Below, one piece after another: positions 50,149-57,892 of a DNA stretch of 57,892 nucleotides. The DNA lies in the NCBI GenBank assembly GCA_017996395.1, contig JAGOHA010000001.1, positions 13,255-71,146 on the forward strand, given 5' to 3'. How positions within the stretch are numbered: position 1 is the stretch's first letter; each line of letters opens with the position of its first letter. This stretch comes from Acidobacteriota bacterium (GTDB lineage Bacteria > Acidobacteriota > JAAYUB01). The translations under genes were made by a program, and so were the position numbers. The notes below the pieces were generated by a model. The model was not told the origin of the DNA, did no database searches, and saw only the letters and a program-made list of their open reading frames with translations.

Positions 50149-50790
50149 ATGGAAAGAGTGACAATCGAAGCGAGGCGGCGTTGGGATTTGGGCAAGAACG
50201 GCTCGCACCGCCTCCGTGAGACGGGGTGGGTTCCGGCCGTGGTGTACGGCAAGGATACGGATCCCCTGCCGCTGGCCGTCGAACAGGCGTTCATGGACCG
50301 GTTGCTGCACAATCCCGAGGCCCGTAACCAGATCTGCGACCTCAAGGTCGACGACATGAAACAGTTGGCGGTACTGGTCCGCGATTATCAGCTGGATCCG
50401 ATCCGAGGCGAGCTGATCCACGTGGACCTGATGGTCGTCAACGAGCAGCGCGCGATCAAGGTTAAGGTGCCCATCGAGACCGTCGGCGTGCCGGTCGGCG
50501 TCAAGACCGCCGGCGGCATGCTGGTGGTGCTGGTCCGTGAAGTGCCCGTCGAGTGTCTGCCGCAGCACATCCCGGCGGTGATCCGCCTGGATGTCAGCGG
50601 CCTGGAGCTCAACCAGAGCCTGCGGATCCGCGACCTCCAGCTCGGCGACAAAGTCACGATCCTGATGGATTCGGAAGTCAACATCGCCCACGTGGAAGAG
50701 ACGCGTGCCGCGGTGGCCGAGGAAACCCCCGCTGAAGGCGCGGCTGAAGCTGCGGCCGCGGGTGGCGAGCAGGAAGACGAGGAATCCTGA
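50149..50790 (+). CDS. rplY: 50S ribosomal protein L25 (Ctc-type)
   Basis: The 213-aa protein is the long, two-domain L25/TL5 form that binds 5S rRNA: R-R-W-D-L-G-K-N-G-S-H-R-L-R-E at the N-terminus and V-P-A-V-V-Y-G-K, then a beta-rich C-terminal domain and an acidic, Glu/Ala-rich tail from about residue 185. The ATG follows AGGAG. Typical position after prs and before pth. Confidence 0.95.
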   Translation: MERVTIEARRRWDLGKNGSHRLRETGWVPAVVYGKDTDPLPLAVEQAFMDRLLHNPEARNQICDLKVDDMKQLAVLVRDYQLDPIRGELIHVDLMVVNEQRAIKVKVPIETVGVPVGVKTAGGMLVVLVREVPVECLPQHIPAVIRLDVSGLELNQSLRIRDLQLGDKVTILMDSEVNIAHVEETRAAVAEETPAEGAAEAAAAGGEQEDEES

Positions 50791-50798
50791 CGGGGGAT

Positions 50799-51446
50799 AT
50801 GACGGATTCTGCGGATCTCCGTGCGGTTTTTGGATTGGGCAATCCGGGATTGGCCTATCGGTTCCACAGGCACAATGCCGGATTTCTTTTTCTGGAGCGC
50901 GTGTTGCAAGACGCCCGCGTCACGCGGCTGGAACACCGCACGGAGTTGCTGAGCCTCGTGGACTGGGTGGCGGTGGGCGGTGCTCGCTATCTGCTGGTCC
51001 GGCCGCAGACGTTCATGAACCTGAGCGGGCAGGCGTTCGAGTCCGTTCTGGCGGCGCACGGCTGGGTACCCCGCCAGGCGCTGCTGGTCTACGATGACCT
51101 GGATCTGCCGCTCGGGTCGTTCCGCCTGCGGACCCGGGGAGCATCGGCCGGGCATCGGGGGGTGCGAAGCATCCTGGAGGCGGCCCGAACCACCGCCGTC
51201 CCGCGCCTCCGGCTCGGCGTGGGGCCCCGCCCCCCGGAGGCTGACGCCGCCGACTTCGTCCTGGCTGATTTCACGGCAGCCGAGTGGCCCCGCCTCGAGG
51301 CGGTGTTCGACAACGCGACGGATGCGCTGATGTCTGTGTTGACCGAAGGGCTGGCGGCGGCGATGAACCGCTTCAACGCCCGCCGGACGTCGACGCGTTC
51401 GGATCCCGGGCTCCCGGCGGGGCCGGGTGCGCCGCAGGAAAAATAG
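50799..51446 (+). CDS. pth: Peptidyl-tRNA hydrolase
   Basis: Pth releases peptides from stalled peptidyl-tRNAs. The 215-aa protein has G-L-G-N-P-G, the catalytic His in R-H-N-A-G-F, P-Q-T-F-M-N-L-S-G, Y-D-D-L-D-L-P-L-G, and the loop A-G-H-R-G-V-R-S-I. In E. coli the last loop is G-H-N-G; here Arg replaces Asn114, which helps position the substrate. The C-terminal 30 residues are a Pro/Gly/Arg-rich tail. Start ATG is 8 bases after rplY. Confidence 0.94.
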   Translation: MTDSADLRAVFGLGNPGLAYRFHRHNAGFLFLERVLQDARVTRLEHRTELLSLVDWVAVGGARYLLVRPQTFMNLSGQAFESVLAAHGWVPRQALLVYDDLDLPLGSFRLRTRGASAGHRGVRSILEAARTTAVPRLRLGVGPRPPEADAADFVLADFTAAEWPRLEAVFDNATDALMSVLTEGLAAAMNRFNARRTSTRSDPGLPAGPGAPQEK

Positions 51447-51474
51447 TTGTAATTTGGGATTTTTTTGGTATAAT
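51447..51474 (+). promoter_or_regulatory. Promoter of the rpsF-rpsR-rplI operon
   Basis: TTGTAA (51447-51452), 16-base spacer, perfect TATAAT (51469-51474) with TGG before it (extended -10). It is 1 base past the pth stop and about 88 bases before the rpsF start. Confidence 0.75.
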
Positions 51475-51480
51475 CCCGAC

Positions 51481-51561
51481 TTTCGCGAGCTGGGCCTTGC
51501 TTCGCCACCGGGGTCCACGGATAGCTGATCCTGTTGAGAACACCTGCAAAGGAGTGATCCC
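51481..51561 (+). promoter_or_regulatory. 5' leader of the S6-S18 operon
   Basis: About 80 bases of untranslated leader. It contains CCACCGGGG near 51508-51516, which resembles the CACCG element in the S6-S18 mRNA binding site of other bacteria. I could not confirm the full stem-bulge structure by eye, so autoregulation is a suggestion only. Confidence 0.35.
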
Positions 51562-52011
51562 TTGAGTAAGTACGAACTCGTTTATCTTGTCGCGCCCGAT
51601 ACGCCGGAAGAACGCCAGGCGGACATCGCGGAGCGGCTCAAAAGCTACATCCAGCAGCTCAGCGGCACGCTGGAAAGCCTGGATCTCTGGGAAAAGCGCA
51701 GGCTGGCATACGAGATCAAGAAATTTCAGGAAGCGTTCTACTTTGTCGCCCGGTTTGAGGGCGACGGCAAGCTGGTGGATGAGTTGGAGCGGCGTCTGCG
51801 CGTCGCCGATGAGGTGATCCGCTTCATCACCATCCGCAAAGACGACGAGATCAAGATCATGGAAAAGCGGCAGCGATACTACAAGTCCCGCCGGGAGGGC
51901 CTGGAGAAGCGGAAGAAGAAAAGCCCCCCGCCGGCCGAGCGCCAGGATGCCGGCCATCACGGCGGGCGATCCCGCGCGAAAACGGAGAACGAGGTGAGCA
52001 GTCATGAGTGA
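51562..52011 (+). CDS. rpsF: 30S ribosomal protein S6
   Basis: The 149-aa product has the S6 core ([29 protein letters not shown]) followed by a Lys/Arg-rich C-terminal extension of about 45 residues that is longer than the E. coli form. Start is TTG 51562 after AGGAG (8 bases). The last 8 bases overlap rpsR. It pairs with S18 in the ribosome. Confidence 0.95.
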   Translation: MSKYELVYLVAPDTPEERQADIAERLKSYIQQLSGTLESLDLWEKRRLAYEIKKFQEAFYFVARFEGDGKLVDELERRLRVADEVIRFITIRKDDEIKIMEKRQRYYKSRREGLEKRKKKSPPPAERQDAGHHGGRSRAKTENEVSSHE

Positions 52012-52258
52012 AGGCACTGAGAAACCCCAGCGGCGCTACGTGTACCGCAAGAAAAAGGTCTGCAAGTTCTGCGAAGAGAAGATCCCGTTCATTGACTACA
52101 AAGACGTGAACCTGCTGCGGTTGTTCGTCCCCGAGCGCGGGCGCGTGCTGCCCAAGCGGCTGTCCGGCGTCTGCTCGTCCCACCAGCGCCAGCTGCGAAA
52201 CGCGATCAAGCGCGCCCGCGTGGTCGCCCTGGTGCCGTTTGCGGCTGACTCGTTCTGA
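52004..52258 (+). CDS. rpsR: 30S ribosomal protein S18
   Basis: The 84-aa product matches S18: [35 protein letters not shown]. Two cysteine pairs/His (C-x-x-C and C-x-x-H) suggest a zinc-binding version. It overlaps rpsF by 8 bases. Confidence 0.96.
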   Translation: MSEGTEKPQRRYVYRKKKVCKFCEEKIPFIDYKDVNLLRLFVPERGRVLPKRLSGVCSSHQRQLRNAIKRARVVALVPFAADSF

Positions 52259-52302
52259 GCCGGCGGCGCGTGTTTCCGACAGTCTGACTGGAGATGACAG
52301 CG

Positions 52303-52773
52303 ATGAAGATCATTCTGATCCAAGAAGTGGATAACGTCGGCCGGCGCGGCCAGATCGTCAATGTCAGCGACGGCTACGCCCGTAATTATCTGATCCCCCG
52401 CAAACTGGCGATGCCGGCCAGCGCCGCCAACCTGAAGTACGTCGAGACGCAGAAGCTGAACTGGGCCAAACAGGAGGCCAAGCTCAAGGATGAGGCCGAA
52501 GTGCTCGCCAAGGCGCTGGGCGACGTGAGCATCGCCGTGGCCAAGAAGGTCGGCGAAGGCGACAGCCTCTACGGTTCCGTCACCACGATGGAGATCGCCG
52601 ACGGCCTGTCGCACCGGGGCTTCAATATCGAGCGGCGCAAGATCCGGCTCGAGCACCCGATCAAGACCCTGGGCGAATACACGATTCCCATCAAGCTGCA
52701 CGCCGAGGTGACCGCCCATATCAAGCTGCAGGTCCAGCGGGAAGGGGAGGCGGAGGCCCCGGCAGAGGCATAG
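52303..52773 (+). CDS. rplI: 50S ribosomal protein L9
   Basis: The 156-aa protein has the N-terminal L9 signature (L-I-Q-E-V-D-N-V-G-R-R-G, G-Y-A-R-N-Y-L-I-P), a linker helix and a C-terminal domain with an extra Glu/Ala-rich end. ATG 52303 gives GGAG at 9 bases and a homologous N-terminus; ATG 52294 touches the ribosome site. Followed by a terminator. Confidence 0.95.
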   Translation: MKIILIQEVDNVGRRGQIVNVSDGYARNYLIPRKLAMPASAANLKYVETQKLNWAKQEAKLKDEAEVLAKALGDVSIAVAKKVGEGDSLYGSVTTMEIADGLSHRGFNIERRKIRLEHPIKTLGEYTIPIKLHAEVTAHIKLQVQREGEAEAPAEA

Positions 52774-52815
52774 GCTCAGCCGCCGCGTGATCCGGCGGCG
52801 ACACCCATCCGTTCT

Positions 52816-52852
52816 GAAGGGGCGCGCATTCCGCTGCGCCCCTTCGCTTTTT
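52816..52852 (+). terminator. Terminator after rplI
   Basis: Perfect 10-bp stem (52816-52825 with 52836-52845), 10-base loop, then GCTTTTT. It ends the ribosomal-protein transcript before dnaB. Confidence 0.88.
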
Positions 52853-52889
52853 GAAGGCCGCGGGTCCGACCCGTCTGCGAGGATTGTTC

Positions 52890-54254
52890 ATGAAGGGGAA
52901 TATCTCACCGTCGACCACCCGACTGCTGCCGCAGGATGTTGACAGCGAGCGGGCGATCCTCGGCGCGGTGATCGTCAACAACGAGTTGTTCCACACGATC
53001 AGCGACAAGCTGGTCCCCGAAGATTTCTGCCTCCCGCCCCACCAGGCCGTCTACGCGGCGATGGTGCAGCTGGCCCAGGGCCGCCAGCCGCTGGACGAGT
53101 TGACGCTCAAGAACGCGCTGGAGGCCATGAAGCCGGACGAGCCGATCACGCTGTCCTACCTGACTTCGCTCTCGAACGGTTTCCCGCGGCTCGAGAACAT
53201 CATCCACTACGTCGAGATCGTCAAGCAGAAGGCGATCCTGCGCAACCTGATCCGGGCGTCGGAATCGATCGCCGAGATCAGCTACGCCCAGGAACAGAGC
53301 GCCATCGACGTCCTGCAGCAGGCCGAGACCTGGATCGGCCACATCTCAGAATCGTTCATCAAAAAGAACTACATGACGCTCTCGGACGCGCTGGAGCAGG
53401 CCTACCGGTACATCTCCCAGCTCTACGAAGCCAAGACGTACCTGACCGGCATCCCCACCGGCTTTCGGGATCTCGACCAGCTGACCTGCGGCTTGCAGCG
53501 CGGCGAGCTGATCATCATCGCAGCTCGGCCCTCAATGGGCAAGACCAGCTTCGCGCTGAACCTCGCCCTGCACGCGGCGTTGAAGGAGAAGCTGTCCGTG
53601 GCGGTGTTCTCGCTGGAGATGTCCGCCCGCCAGCTGGCGATGCGCCTCCTCTCCGCCAAGTCGCCCATCGACGGCCAGAAGCTGCGGAGCGGCTATTTCT
53701 CCAAATCGGATTGGGAAGAGATCGGCCGCGCGGTCGCGGAACTGGACCAGGCCAGAATCTACATCGATGAAACGGCCAACCTGACCCTGCTGGAACTGAT
53801 GACCAAAGCCCGGCGCCTCAAGAAGCAGTACAACCTGGATATGGTGATCGTCGACTACCTGCAGCTGCTGGCGGGCAACCAGCGGTACGAGAACCGGGTG
53901 CAGGAAATCGCTGCCATCTCCCGTTCACTCAAGGCGATGGCCAAGGAGCTGGATGCGCCGGTGGTGGCCCTGTCCCAGCTCAGCCGGGCGCCGGAGACCC
54001 GCAAGGGCGACCACCGGCCGATGCTGGCCGACCTGCGGGAGTCCGGCTCGCTGGAGCAGGACGCCGACGTCGTGATGTTCATCTACCGCGGGGAAGTCTA
54101 CGACAAAGACGATCCGGACCTGGCGGGAAAGGCGGAACTCATCATCGCCAAGCAACGCAACGGCCCCGTGGCCAGCATCGACCTGGCGTTCCAGAAGGAG
54201 TTCAGCCGGTTTGTGCAGATGGAATCCCGGGGACCCCGCTCTATCGAAACGTAA
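52890..54254 (+). CDS. dnaB: Replicative DNA helicase
   Basis: The 454-aa product has the N-terminal primase-binding domain (L-P-Q-D-V-D-S-E-R-A-I-L-G-A-V) and a RecA-like helicase core: Walker A A-A-R-P-S-M-G-K-T-S, S-L-E-M-S, Walker B-like V-I-V-D-Y-L-Q-L-L, L-R-E-S-G-S-L-E-Q-D-A-D. No intein. ATG 52890 with GCGAGGA upstream. It ends tail-to-tail with the TonB-like gene, overlapping by 14 bases. Confidence 0.96.
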   Translation: MKGNISPSTTRLLPQDVDSERAILGAVIVNNELFHTISDKLVPEDFCLPPHQAVYAAMVQLAQGRQPLDELTLKNALEAMKPDEPITLSYLTSLSNGFPRLENIIHYVEIVKQKAILRNLIRASESIAEISYAQEQSAIDVLQQAETWIGHISESFIKKNYMTLSDALEQAYRYISQLYEAKTYLTGIPTGFRDLDQLTCGLQRGELIIIAARPSMGKTSFALNLALHAALKEKLSVAVFSLEMSARQLAMRLLSAKSPIDGQKLRSGYFSKSDWEEIGRAVAELDQARIYIDETANLTLLELMTKARRLKKQYNLDMVIVDYLQLLAGNQRYENRVQEIAAISRSLKAMAKELDAPVVALSQLSRAPETRKGDHRPMLADLRESGSLEQDADVVMFIYRGEVYDKDDPDLAGKAELIIAKQRNGPVASIDLAFQKEFSRFVQMESRGPRSIET

Positions 54255-55257
54255 AGAAGATCGTATCCCAGACCTTCACACGGACATTCCCCTTGCGGGC
54301 CGGCTTGTACTTGAAATCCCGGGCCGCGTCGGTGGCCGCCTTGCCGAACCCGAATCCCTTGGGCGTCTCGTTGACCAGTTTGGCGTCGGCGACCGAGCCA
54401 TTCTCATCCACCAGCACGCGGACGATCACCTGACCGGACTTCTTCAACTGCCGAGCCAGCGCGGGCATCGACGGCGTCGCCCGCTTGGTGATCTCCGGCT
54501 TGATCACGTCGTCGGTCAGCGGGACCAGGTCGCCTTCCTTGACCTTGGGTTGCTCCGAGAGGGTGAAGCCCGATTCCACCGAGGACGCCGTGGCCGGAGC
54601 CGGCGTGGCGGCCGCCGGAGCGCTGGGGGTTGCGGCCGGTGTGGTCGCCGCCGGCTGGGGCTGCGGCTGGGGCTGGGCCGGAGCCGGAGTTGCCGCCGGG
54701 GCCGGTTGGGTCGGCGCGGGGCGGACGGGAATCGTGGGCGCGGCTTCGGAGCCGCTGCTGATGGAGGCCGACGATTCGATCCGCGCGGCCTGCACCACCG
54801 GGGCGGCGGCACCGGATCGTCCGGAGTCGCGGGCAGCGTCATCGCGGCGGTCGGCGGATCCGCCGGGCTGCGATGCCGACGGGGCGGCGGCCTGCCGGTC
54901 ACCGGGCGCCTGGCCCAGCGAGCGGCCCTGGACGATCTGGGCGTCCATCGAGTCGGTGCCGCCGGCGGCGATGTCGGCGGAACCACCGGAGAAGATGCCG
55001 CTGCTCCCGCCCGAGAAGAAGGCGAAGTAGACGATGACGGCGATCACGGCCAGGCCGGCGAGGATGCCGCCGACAATCAGGCCCACGTTCGACTTCTTCT
55101 TCTCCTCGTCATCGATCGCCAGGTCGGCCAGTCGGCTGGTGAGCGGCGCGGTGACGGCCGTCTCCGCCTCGATCCGTTCCGGTTTCTTTTTCAGCAGTTT
55201 GGTGGTGGGAGCGGATTCGGGTTCCGGAATGTTCGGGTCGCGATTCATTGCGTCCAT
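54241..55257 (-). CDS. TonB-type energy transducer protein
   Basis: The 338-aa protein has a charged cytosolic N-terminus (about 65 residues, K-L-L-K-K-K-P), one membrane helix (V-G-L-I-V-G-G-I-L-A-G-L-A-V-I-A), a long Pro/Ala/Gln-rich periplasmic spacer (P-A-P-A-Q-P-Q-P-Q-P-Q-P) and a C-terminal domain of the TonB type (V-R-V-L-V-D-E-N-G-S-V-A-D-A-K-L, A-A-R-D-F-K-Y-K-P-A). The extended N-terminus differs from classical TonB. ATG 55257 follows GGAGG by 6 bases. ExbB/ExbD genes are not in the window. Confidence 0.82.
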   Translation of the reverse strand: MDAMNRDPNIPEPESAPTTKLLKKKPERIEAETAVTAPLTSRLADLAIDDEEKKKSNVGLIVGGILAGLAVIAVIVYFAFFSGGSSGIFSGGSADIAAGGTDSMDAQIVQGRSLGQAPGDRQAAAPSASQPGGSADRRDDAARDSGRSGAAAPVVQAARIESSASISSGSEAAPTIPVRPAPTQPAPAATPAPAQPQPQPQPAATTPAATPSAPAAATPAPATASSVESGFTLSEQPKVKEGDLVPLTDDVIKPEITKRATPSMPALARQLKKSGQVIVRVLVDENGSVADAKLVNETPKGFGFGKAATDAARDFKYKPARKGNVRVKVWDTIFFTFR

Positions 55258-55289
55258 AGCCGACCTCCAAAGCGGTCTCTGCCCCAATC

Positions 55290-55298
55290 ATTGTAACA
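55290..55298 (-). promoter_or_regulatory. Extended -10 before the TonB-type gene
   Basis: Minus strand TGT-TACAAT, 33 bases before the ATG at 55257. No convincing -35. Confidence 0.45.
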
Positions 55299-55334
55299 TT
55301 TTATTCAGAGCCGTTCGAGAGAATGTGCTCCCGG

Positions 55335-56636
55335 TCACGTTTCAGCGGGACAGGTGCGGTCGCCGAAGCCGGCCAGCTCCCTGACCGGCCGGCCCTGGAC
55401 AAAGGTTTCCACGCAGTGGTTCACGCCGAACAGGTAGGGAATCTGGCGGTAGTTCGCGCAATCCATCACGGCCAGGTCGGCTCGCTTGCCCGGCTCCAGC
55501 GACCCCCGGTCGTGCCCGAGCTCCAGCGCACAGGCGCCGTTGACGGTGGCCGCCACCAGCGCCTCGGCGGGGGTCATCCGCATCTGGCTGCAGGCCACGG
55601 CGATCACCAGCTGCATGTTCGGCGTGAAGCAGGTGCCCGGATTGAAATCGGTCGCCAGCGCCACCGGCACTCCGGCGTCGATGAGCGCGCGGGCCGGCGG
55701 GTACGCGTCGAGACCGAGGTTGAAGGCCGTGCCGGGGAGCAGGCCGGCGATGACGCCCCGATCGGCCATCGCCGCAATGCCGGCCGGGCTGATCCGCTCC
55801 AGGTGATCGGCGCTGACAGCGCCCACCTCGGCGGCCAGCTCCGCCGCTCCGACGGCGGCCAGCTCGTCGGCATGCAGCCGGGCTTTCAAGTCGAAGCGCC
55901 GGGCGGCCTCGATGATCTCGCGCGCCTCCGCCACCGAGAAAAAGCCCTGGTCGCAGAAGACGTCAACGTAACGGGCCAGCCGCTCGTCGGCCACCGCGGG
56001 GAGCATCTGTCCGATGATCTGGTCGAGATAGCCGCGGTGGTTCTGGCGAAACTCCAGCGGGTAGGCGTGGGCGCCGAGGAAGGTGGGGACCATATCCAGC
56101 GGCAGGAGTCCGCGGGCGGCGGCAATGGCGCGGAGGAGTTTCATCTCGCCTTCGGGACTGAGTCCGTAACCGCTTTTCGCCTCGATGGTCGTCGTGCCGT
56201 GCGTCAGAAAGAGCCGGCCGAAACGGACCACATTGGCCGTGATCTGCTCGAGGGTGGCCTGCTGGACGCGCCGGGCGCTGTTGAGAATGCCGCCGCCCTT
56301 GGCCGCGATCTCCTCGTAGGAGGCGCCCAGGATCCGCAGCTCGTACTCATCCTCCCGCGTTCCCCAGAAGGCGGGGTGGGTGTGCGAATCCACGAAGCCG
56401 GGCAATATCACCGCCGGCCGGTCGCGAAAATCGATGACCTGGAACTCCCGCGGATCAACATCTCGCATAACGGTGGGGGTGGGACCGACGGCCTGGATCC
56501 GGCCGTCGCGGATGAGGATCGCACCCGCCTCGATGAGACCGAGCTCCCGCATCTCCGCCCCGCGGCGGGGGCCGGCCGGCCCGGCCATGGTCAGGATTTG
56601 ACGGACGTGAATCAGGGCCAGCGCTTCGGGTGTCAT
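55335..56636 (-). CDS. hutI: Imidazolonepropionase
   Basis: HutI opens the imidazolone ring in histidine breakdown. The 433-aa amidohydrolase has the metal motif D-S-H-T-H-P-A-F-W-G, E-A-K-S-G-Y-G-L, H-A-D-E near residue 255, and T-D-F-N-P-G-T. Length fits the family. Other hut genes are absent here. ATG 56636 overlaps the stop of the upstream small gene by 4 bases, so they are coupled. Confidence 0.93.
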   Translation of the reverse strand: MTPEALALIHVRQILTMAGPAGPRRGAEMRELGLIEAGAILIRDGRIQAVGPTPTVMRDVDPREFQVIDFRDRPAVILPGFVDSHTHPAFWGTREDEYELRILGASYEEIAAKGGGILNSARRVQQATLEQITANVVRFGRLFLTHGTTTIEAKSGYGLSPEGEMKLLRAIAAARGLLPLDMVPTFLGAHAYPLEFRQNHRGYLDQIIGQMLPAVADERLARYVDVFCDQGFFSVAEAREIIEAARRFDLKARLHADELAAVGAAELAAEVGAVSADHLERISPAGIAAMADRGVIAGLLPGTAFNLGLDAYPPARALIDAGVPVALATDFNPGTCFTPNMQLVIAVACSQMRMTPAEALVAATVNGACALELGHDRGSLEPGKRADLAVMDCANYRQIPYLFGVNHCVETFVQGRPVRELAGFGDRTCPAET

Positions 56637-56959
56637 CGGGTTCGGGCGTGCTCCATATACTCCTCGATCCGCTCCAACTCGCGTCGGCCGAGGACCTCGT
56701 GCTTTTCGACGAAGGCGGCGGTGTCCAGCAGGAACTGGCGGTGAGCGGCTCGGGACAGACGCCCGCCGTCCCGCCAGGTGCGCAATTCGACGAACCGGGT
56801 CTGGACCGCCGCCGCGTCGACTTCCGGGGCCAGCTTTTCCATCACGGTGTGCTCCACGACGAAATCGAGGAACTCGACGTCGTGGGTCCGGAACAGGATG
56901 TATCCGCCGGCCAGCGCCAGGAGACCCACTGCGGTGATGATCCAAAATCGGCGGCGCAA
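56633..56959 (-). CDS. Small membrane-anchored protein coupled to hutI
   Basis: The 108-aa product has a basic N-terminus, one hydrophobic helix (I-I-T-A-V-G-L-L-A-L-A-G-G-Y-I-L-F) and a helical C-terminus with A-A-H-R-Q-F-L-L-D-T-A-A-F-V-E-K-H-E. It looks like an exported or anchored small helical domain. TTG 56959 is used as start with GAGG about 10 bases upstream; the call is uncertain. No family recognised. Confidence 0.6.
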   Translation of the reverse strand: MRRRFWIITAVGLLALAGGYILFRTHDVEFLDFVVEHTVMEKLAPEVDAAAVQTRFVELRTWRDGGRLSRAAHRQFLLDTAAFVEKHEVLGRRELERIEEYMEHARTR

Positions 56960-57038
56960 AGTGTTTGACCCTCGGCCTTTCTTTCTGCTACCATTTTAAA
57001 GGATTTGATGCGAGTTTCAACGCGGTCGTGAATGCCGG

Positions 57039-57892
57039 ATGAAGAAAAAAGACGATCAGCGGTTGCTCCAGTTCCCCTCCGTTTTCAATATGGAACCCGG
57101 CGGCAAGGCTGAAGTCAAGCCGGTCGAGGATGAGAACGCCCCCGAGTGGCGCCGGGAAGTCAGCCGCAAGGTCGAGGAACACCGCAAGATGAAGGAGCTC
57201 CAGGACAACCTGGACATCCTCCGTCGCATTGACTCGCCCGATGACAATGCCGCGACAATGGGCCGGGAGAAGGCCCGATCCGACGAGCTCTCTGCCGACC
57301 CGGTTCCGGCGGCGCCGGCACCGCACGCGACGATGCCGGTGGCCGGAGCGGTGCGGGATGAGCGGCTGCGGCAGGCGCTGCAGACACCCAGGCCGCGGGA
57401 AAGCACACCGCGCCCTCACCTGGACAGCGATCTGAAGGAGAAGCTGGCGGACCAGCACCGCCAGCTCTTCAAGGACGCCGTGGTCGAGGCGGACGACGAC
57501 ACCGCTGAATCCATCACCCAACCCATCGCGTTCGACGAACTGGACCTGGCCAAGAATCCCACACCTGTCATTGAAGAGGAGCCGCCGGAGGCCGAGGCGG
57601 AGGCCGCGGAGGAATCCGTGGCCAGATCCGAGTACGACCGGCCGCTGGGCGAGCTGCTCAGCCGGTACGAGCAGCGCAGCACCCGGCCCCGGAAGGAGGC
57701 CGCCCCGCCCGCCGATCGCACCCTGCTGGTCAGCCGGTTTCTGGCCGGTCTCATCGACTTTGTGCTGGTGACTGGGCTGGCGGTCGCACTGCTGGCCATC
57801 GTCGCCTGGCTCACCGGCGGAGGGCTGTTCCGCCCACGGATGGGCGCGCTGCTCGGCGGGCTGTTTGTGCTGGTGCACTTCGTGTACAGTTT
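57039..57892 (+). CDS. RDD-like membrane protein with long cytosolic N-terminus, 3' end outside window
   Basis: The frame from ATG 57039 stays open to the window end (284 residues, incomplete). The first 230 residues are hydrophilic and disordered-looking, with Lys/Glu-rich helical segments and Pro/Glu runs. Then R-F-L-A-G-L-I-D-F-V-L-V-T-G-L-A-V begins a membrane region; R-F-L-A-x-L-I-D is the opening of RDD domains. Divergent from the small gene before hutI. Function not known. Confidence 0.75.
   Translation, partial: MKKKDDQRLLQFPSVFNMEPGGKAEVKPVEDENAPEWRREVSRKVEEHRKMKELQDNLDILRRIDSPDDNAATMGREKARSDELSADPVPAAPAPHATMPVAGAVRDERLRQALQTPRPRESTPRPHLDSDLKEKLADQHRQLFKDAVVEADDDTAESITQPIAFDELDLAKNPTPVIEEEPPEAEAEAAEESVARSEYDRPLGELLSRYEQRSTRPRKEAAPPADRTLLVSRFLAGLIDFVLVTGLAVALLAIVAWLTGGGLFRPRMGALLGGLFVLVHFVYS

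Overview
The window is a high-GC bacterial chromosome segment with about 47 protein genes, two tRNAs, no insertion sequences, no CRISPR array and no phage genes. The order ispE, tRNA-Gln, prs, rplY, pth, rpsF, rpsR, rplI, dnaB, the outer-membrane proteins (a DcaP-like porin, a TorF-like barrel, TonB) and the many Ser/Thr kinase, FHA and flotillin genes suggest a Gram-negative, Acidobacteriota-like organism. That placement is inference from gene order and style, not from a marker phylogeny. Anaerobic or facultative respiration is suggested by a fumarate reductase/succinate dehydrogenase operon and a selenocysteine formate dehydrogenase.

Left part (1-16.6 kb): a cut-off secreted cohesin-like protein; an uncharacterised 196-aa protein; a four-gene fumarate reductase/succinate dehydrogenase operon (A, two anchors, B); a translationally coupled membrane/TPR pair; selA with an unknown gene behind it; an NfeD-like/flotillin pair; biosynthetic arginine decarboxylase; a large secreted beta-propeller sensor without an output domain; and a metallophosphoesterase.

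Signalling block (16.7-21.2 kb): three tightly spaced genes encode a membrane-anchored trypsin-like protease with a C-terminal FHA domain, a small zinc-ribbon/FHA protein and a transmembrane Ser/Thr kinase. Together they could form one phosphothreonine signalling unit. A C69-type Ntn hydrolase, an ankyrin/LssY_C protein, an outer-membrane barrel and a GT39-type glycosyltransferase follow.

Formate block (27.2-37.2 kb): mobA and fdhD (cofactor supply) diverge from an OFA-type transporter, a single-domain response regulator, fdhA and a nuoE-nuoF fusion. fdhA is interrupted by an in-frame TGA at 31715-31717 that sits in the Sec motif of formate dehydrogenases and is followed by a perfect bSECIS hairpin. 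It is therefore one selenoprotein of 905 residues, not two genes. With selA in the same window, the cell very probably makes a NAD-linked selenium formate dehydrogenase. A ferritin-like protein and a porin lie next to it.

Right part (37.3-57.9 kb): an unusual Ser/Gly/Thr-rich protein, a 1237-aa gingipain-family (C25) protease with a C-terminal dockerin, YjbQ, a TPR Ser/Thr kinase, a methyltransferase, tRNA-Ala(CGC), a thioesterase, a secreted protein built of four copies of an unfamiliar domain, then the housekeeping run from ispE to dnaB, a TonB-type protein, hutI with a coupled small gene, and the start of an RDD-type membrane protein cut by the window end.
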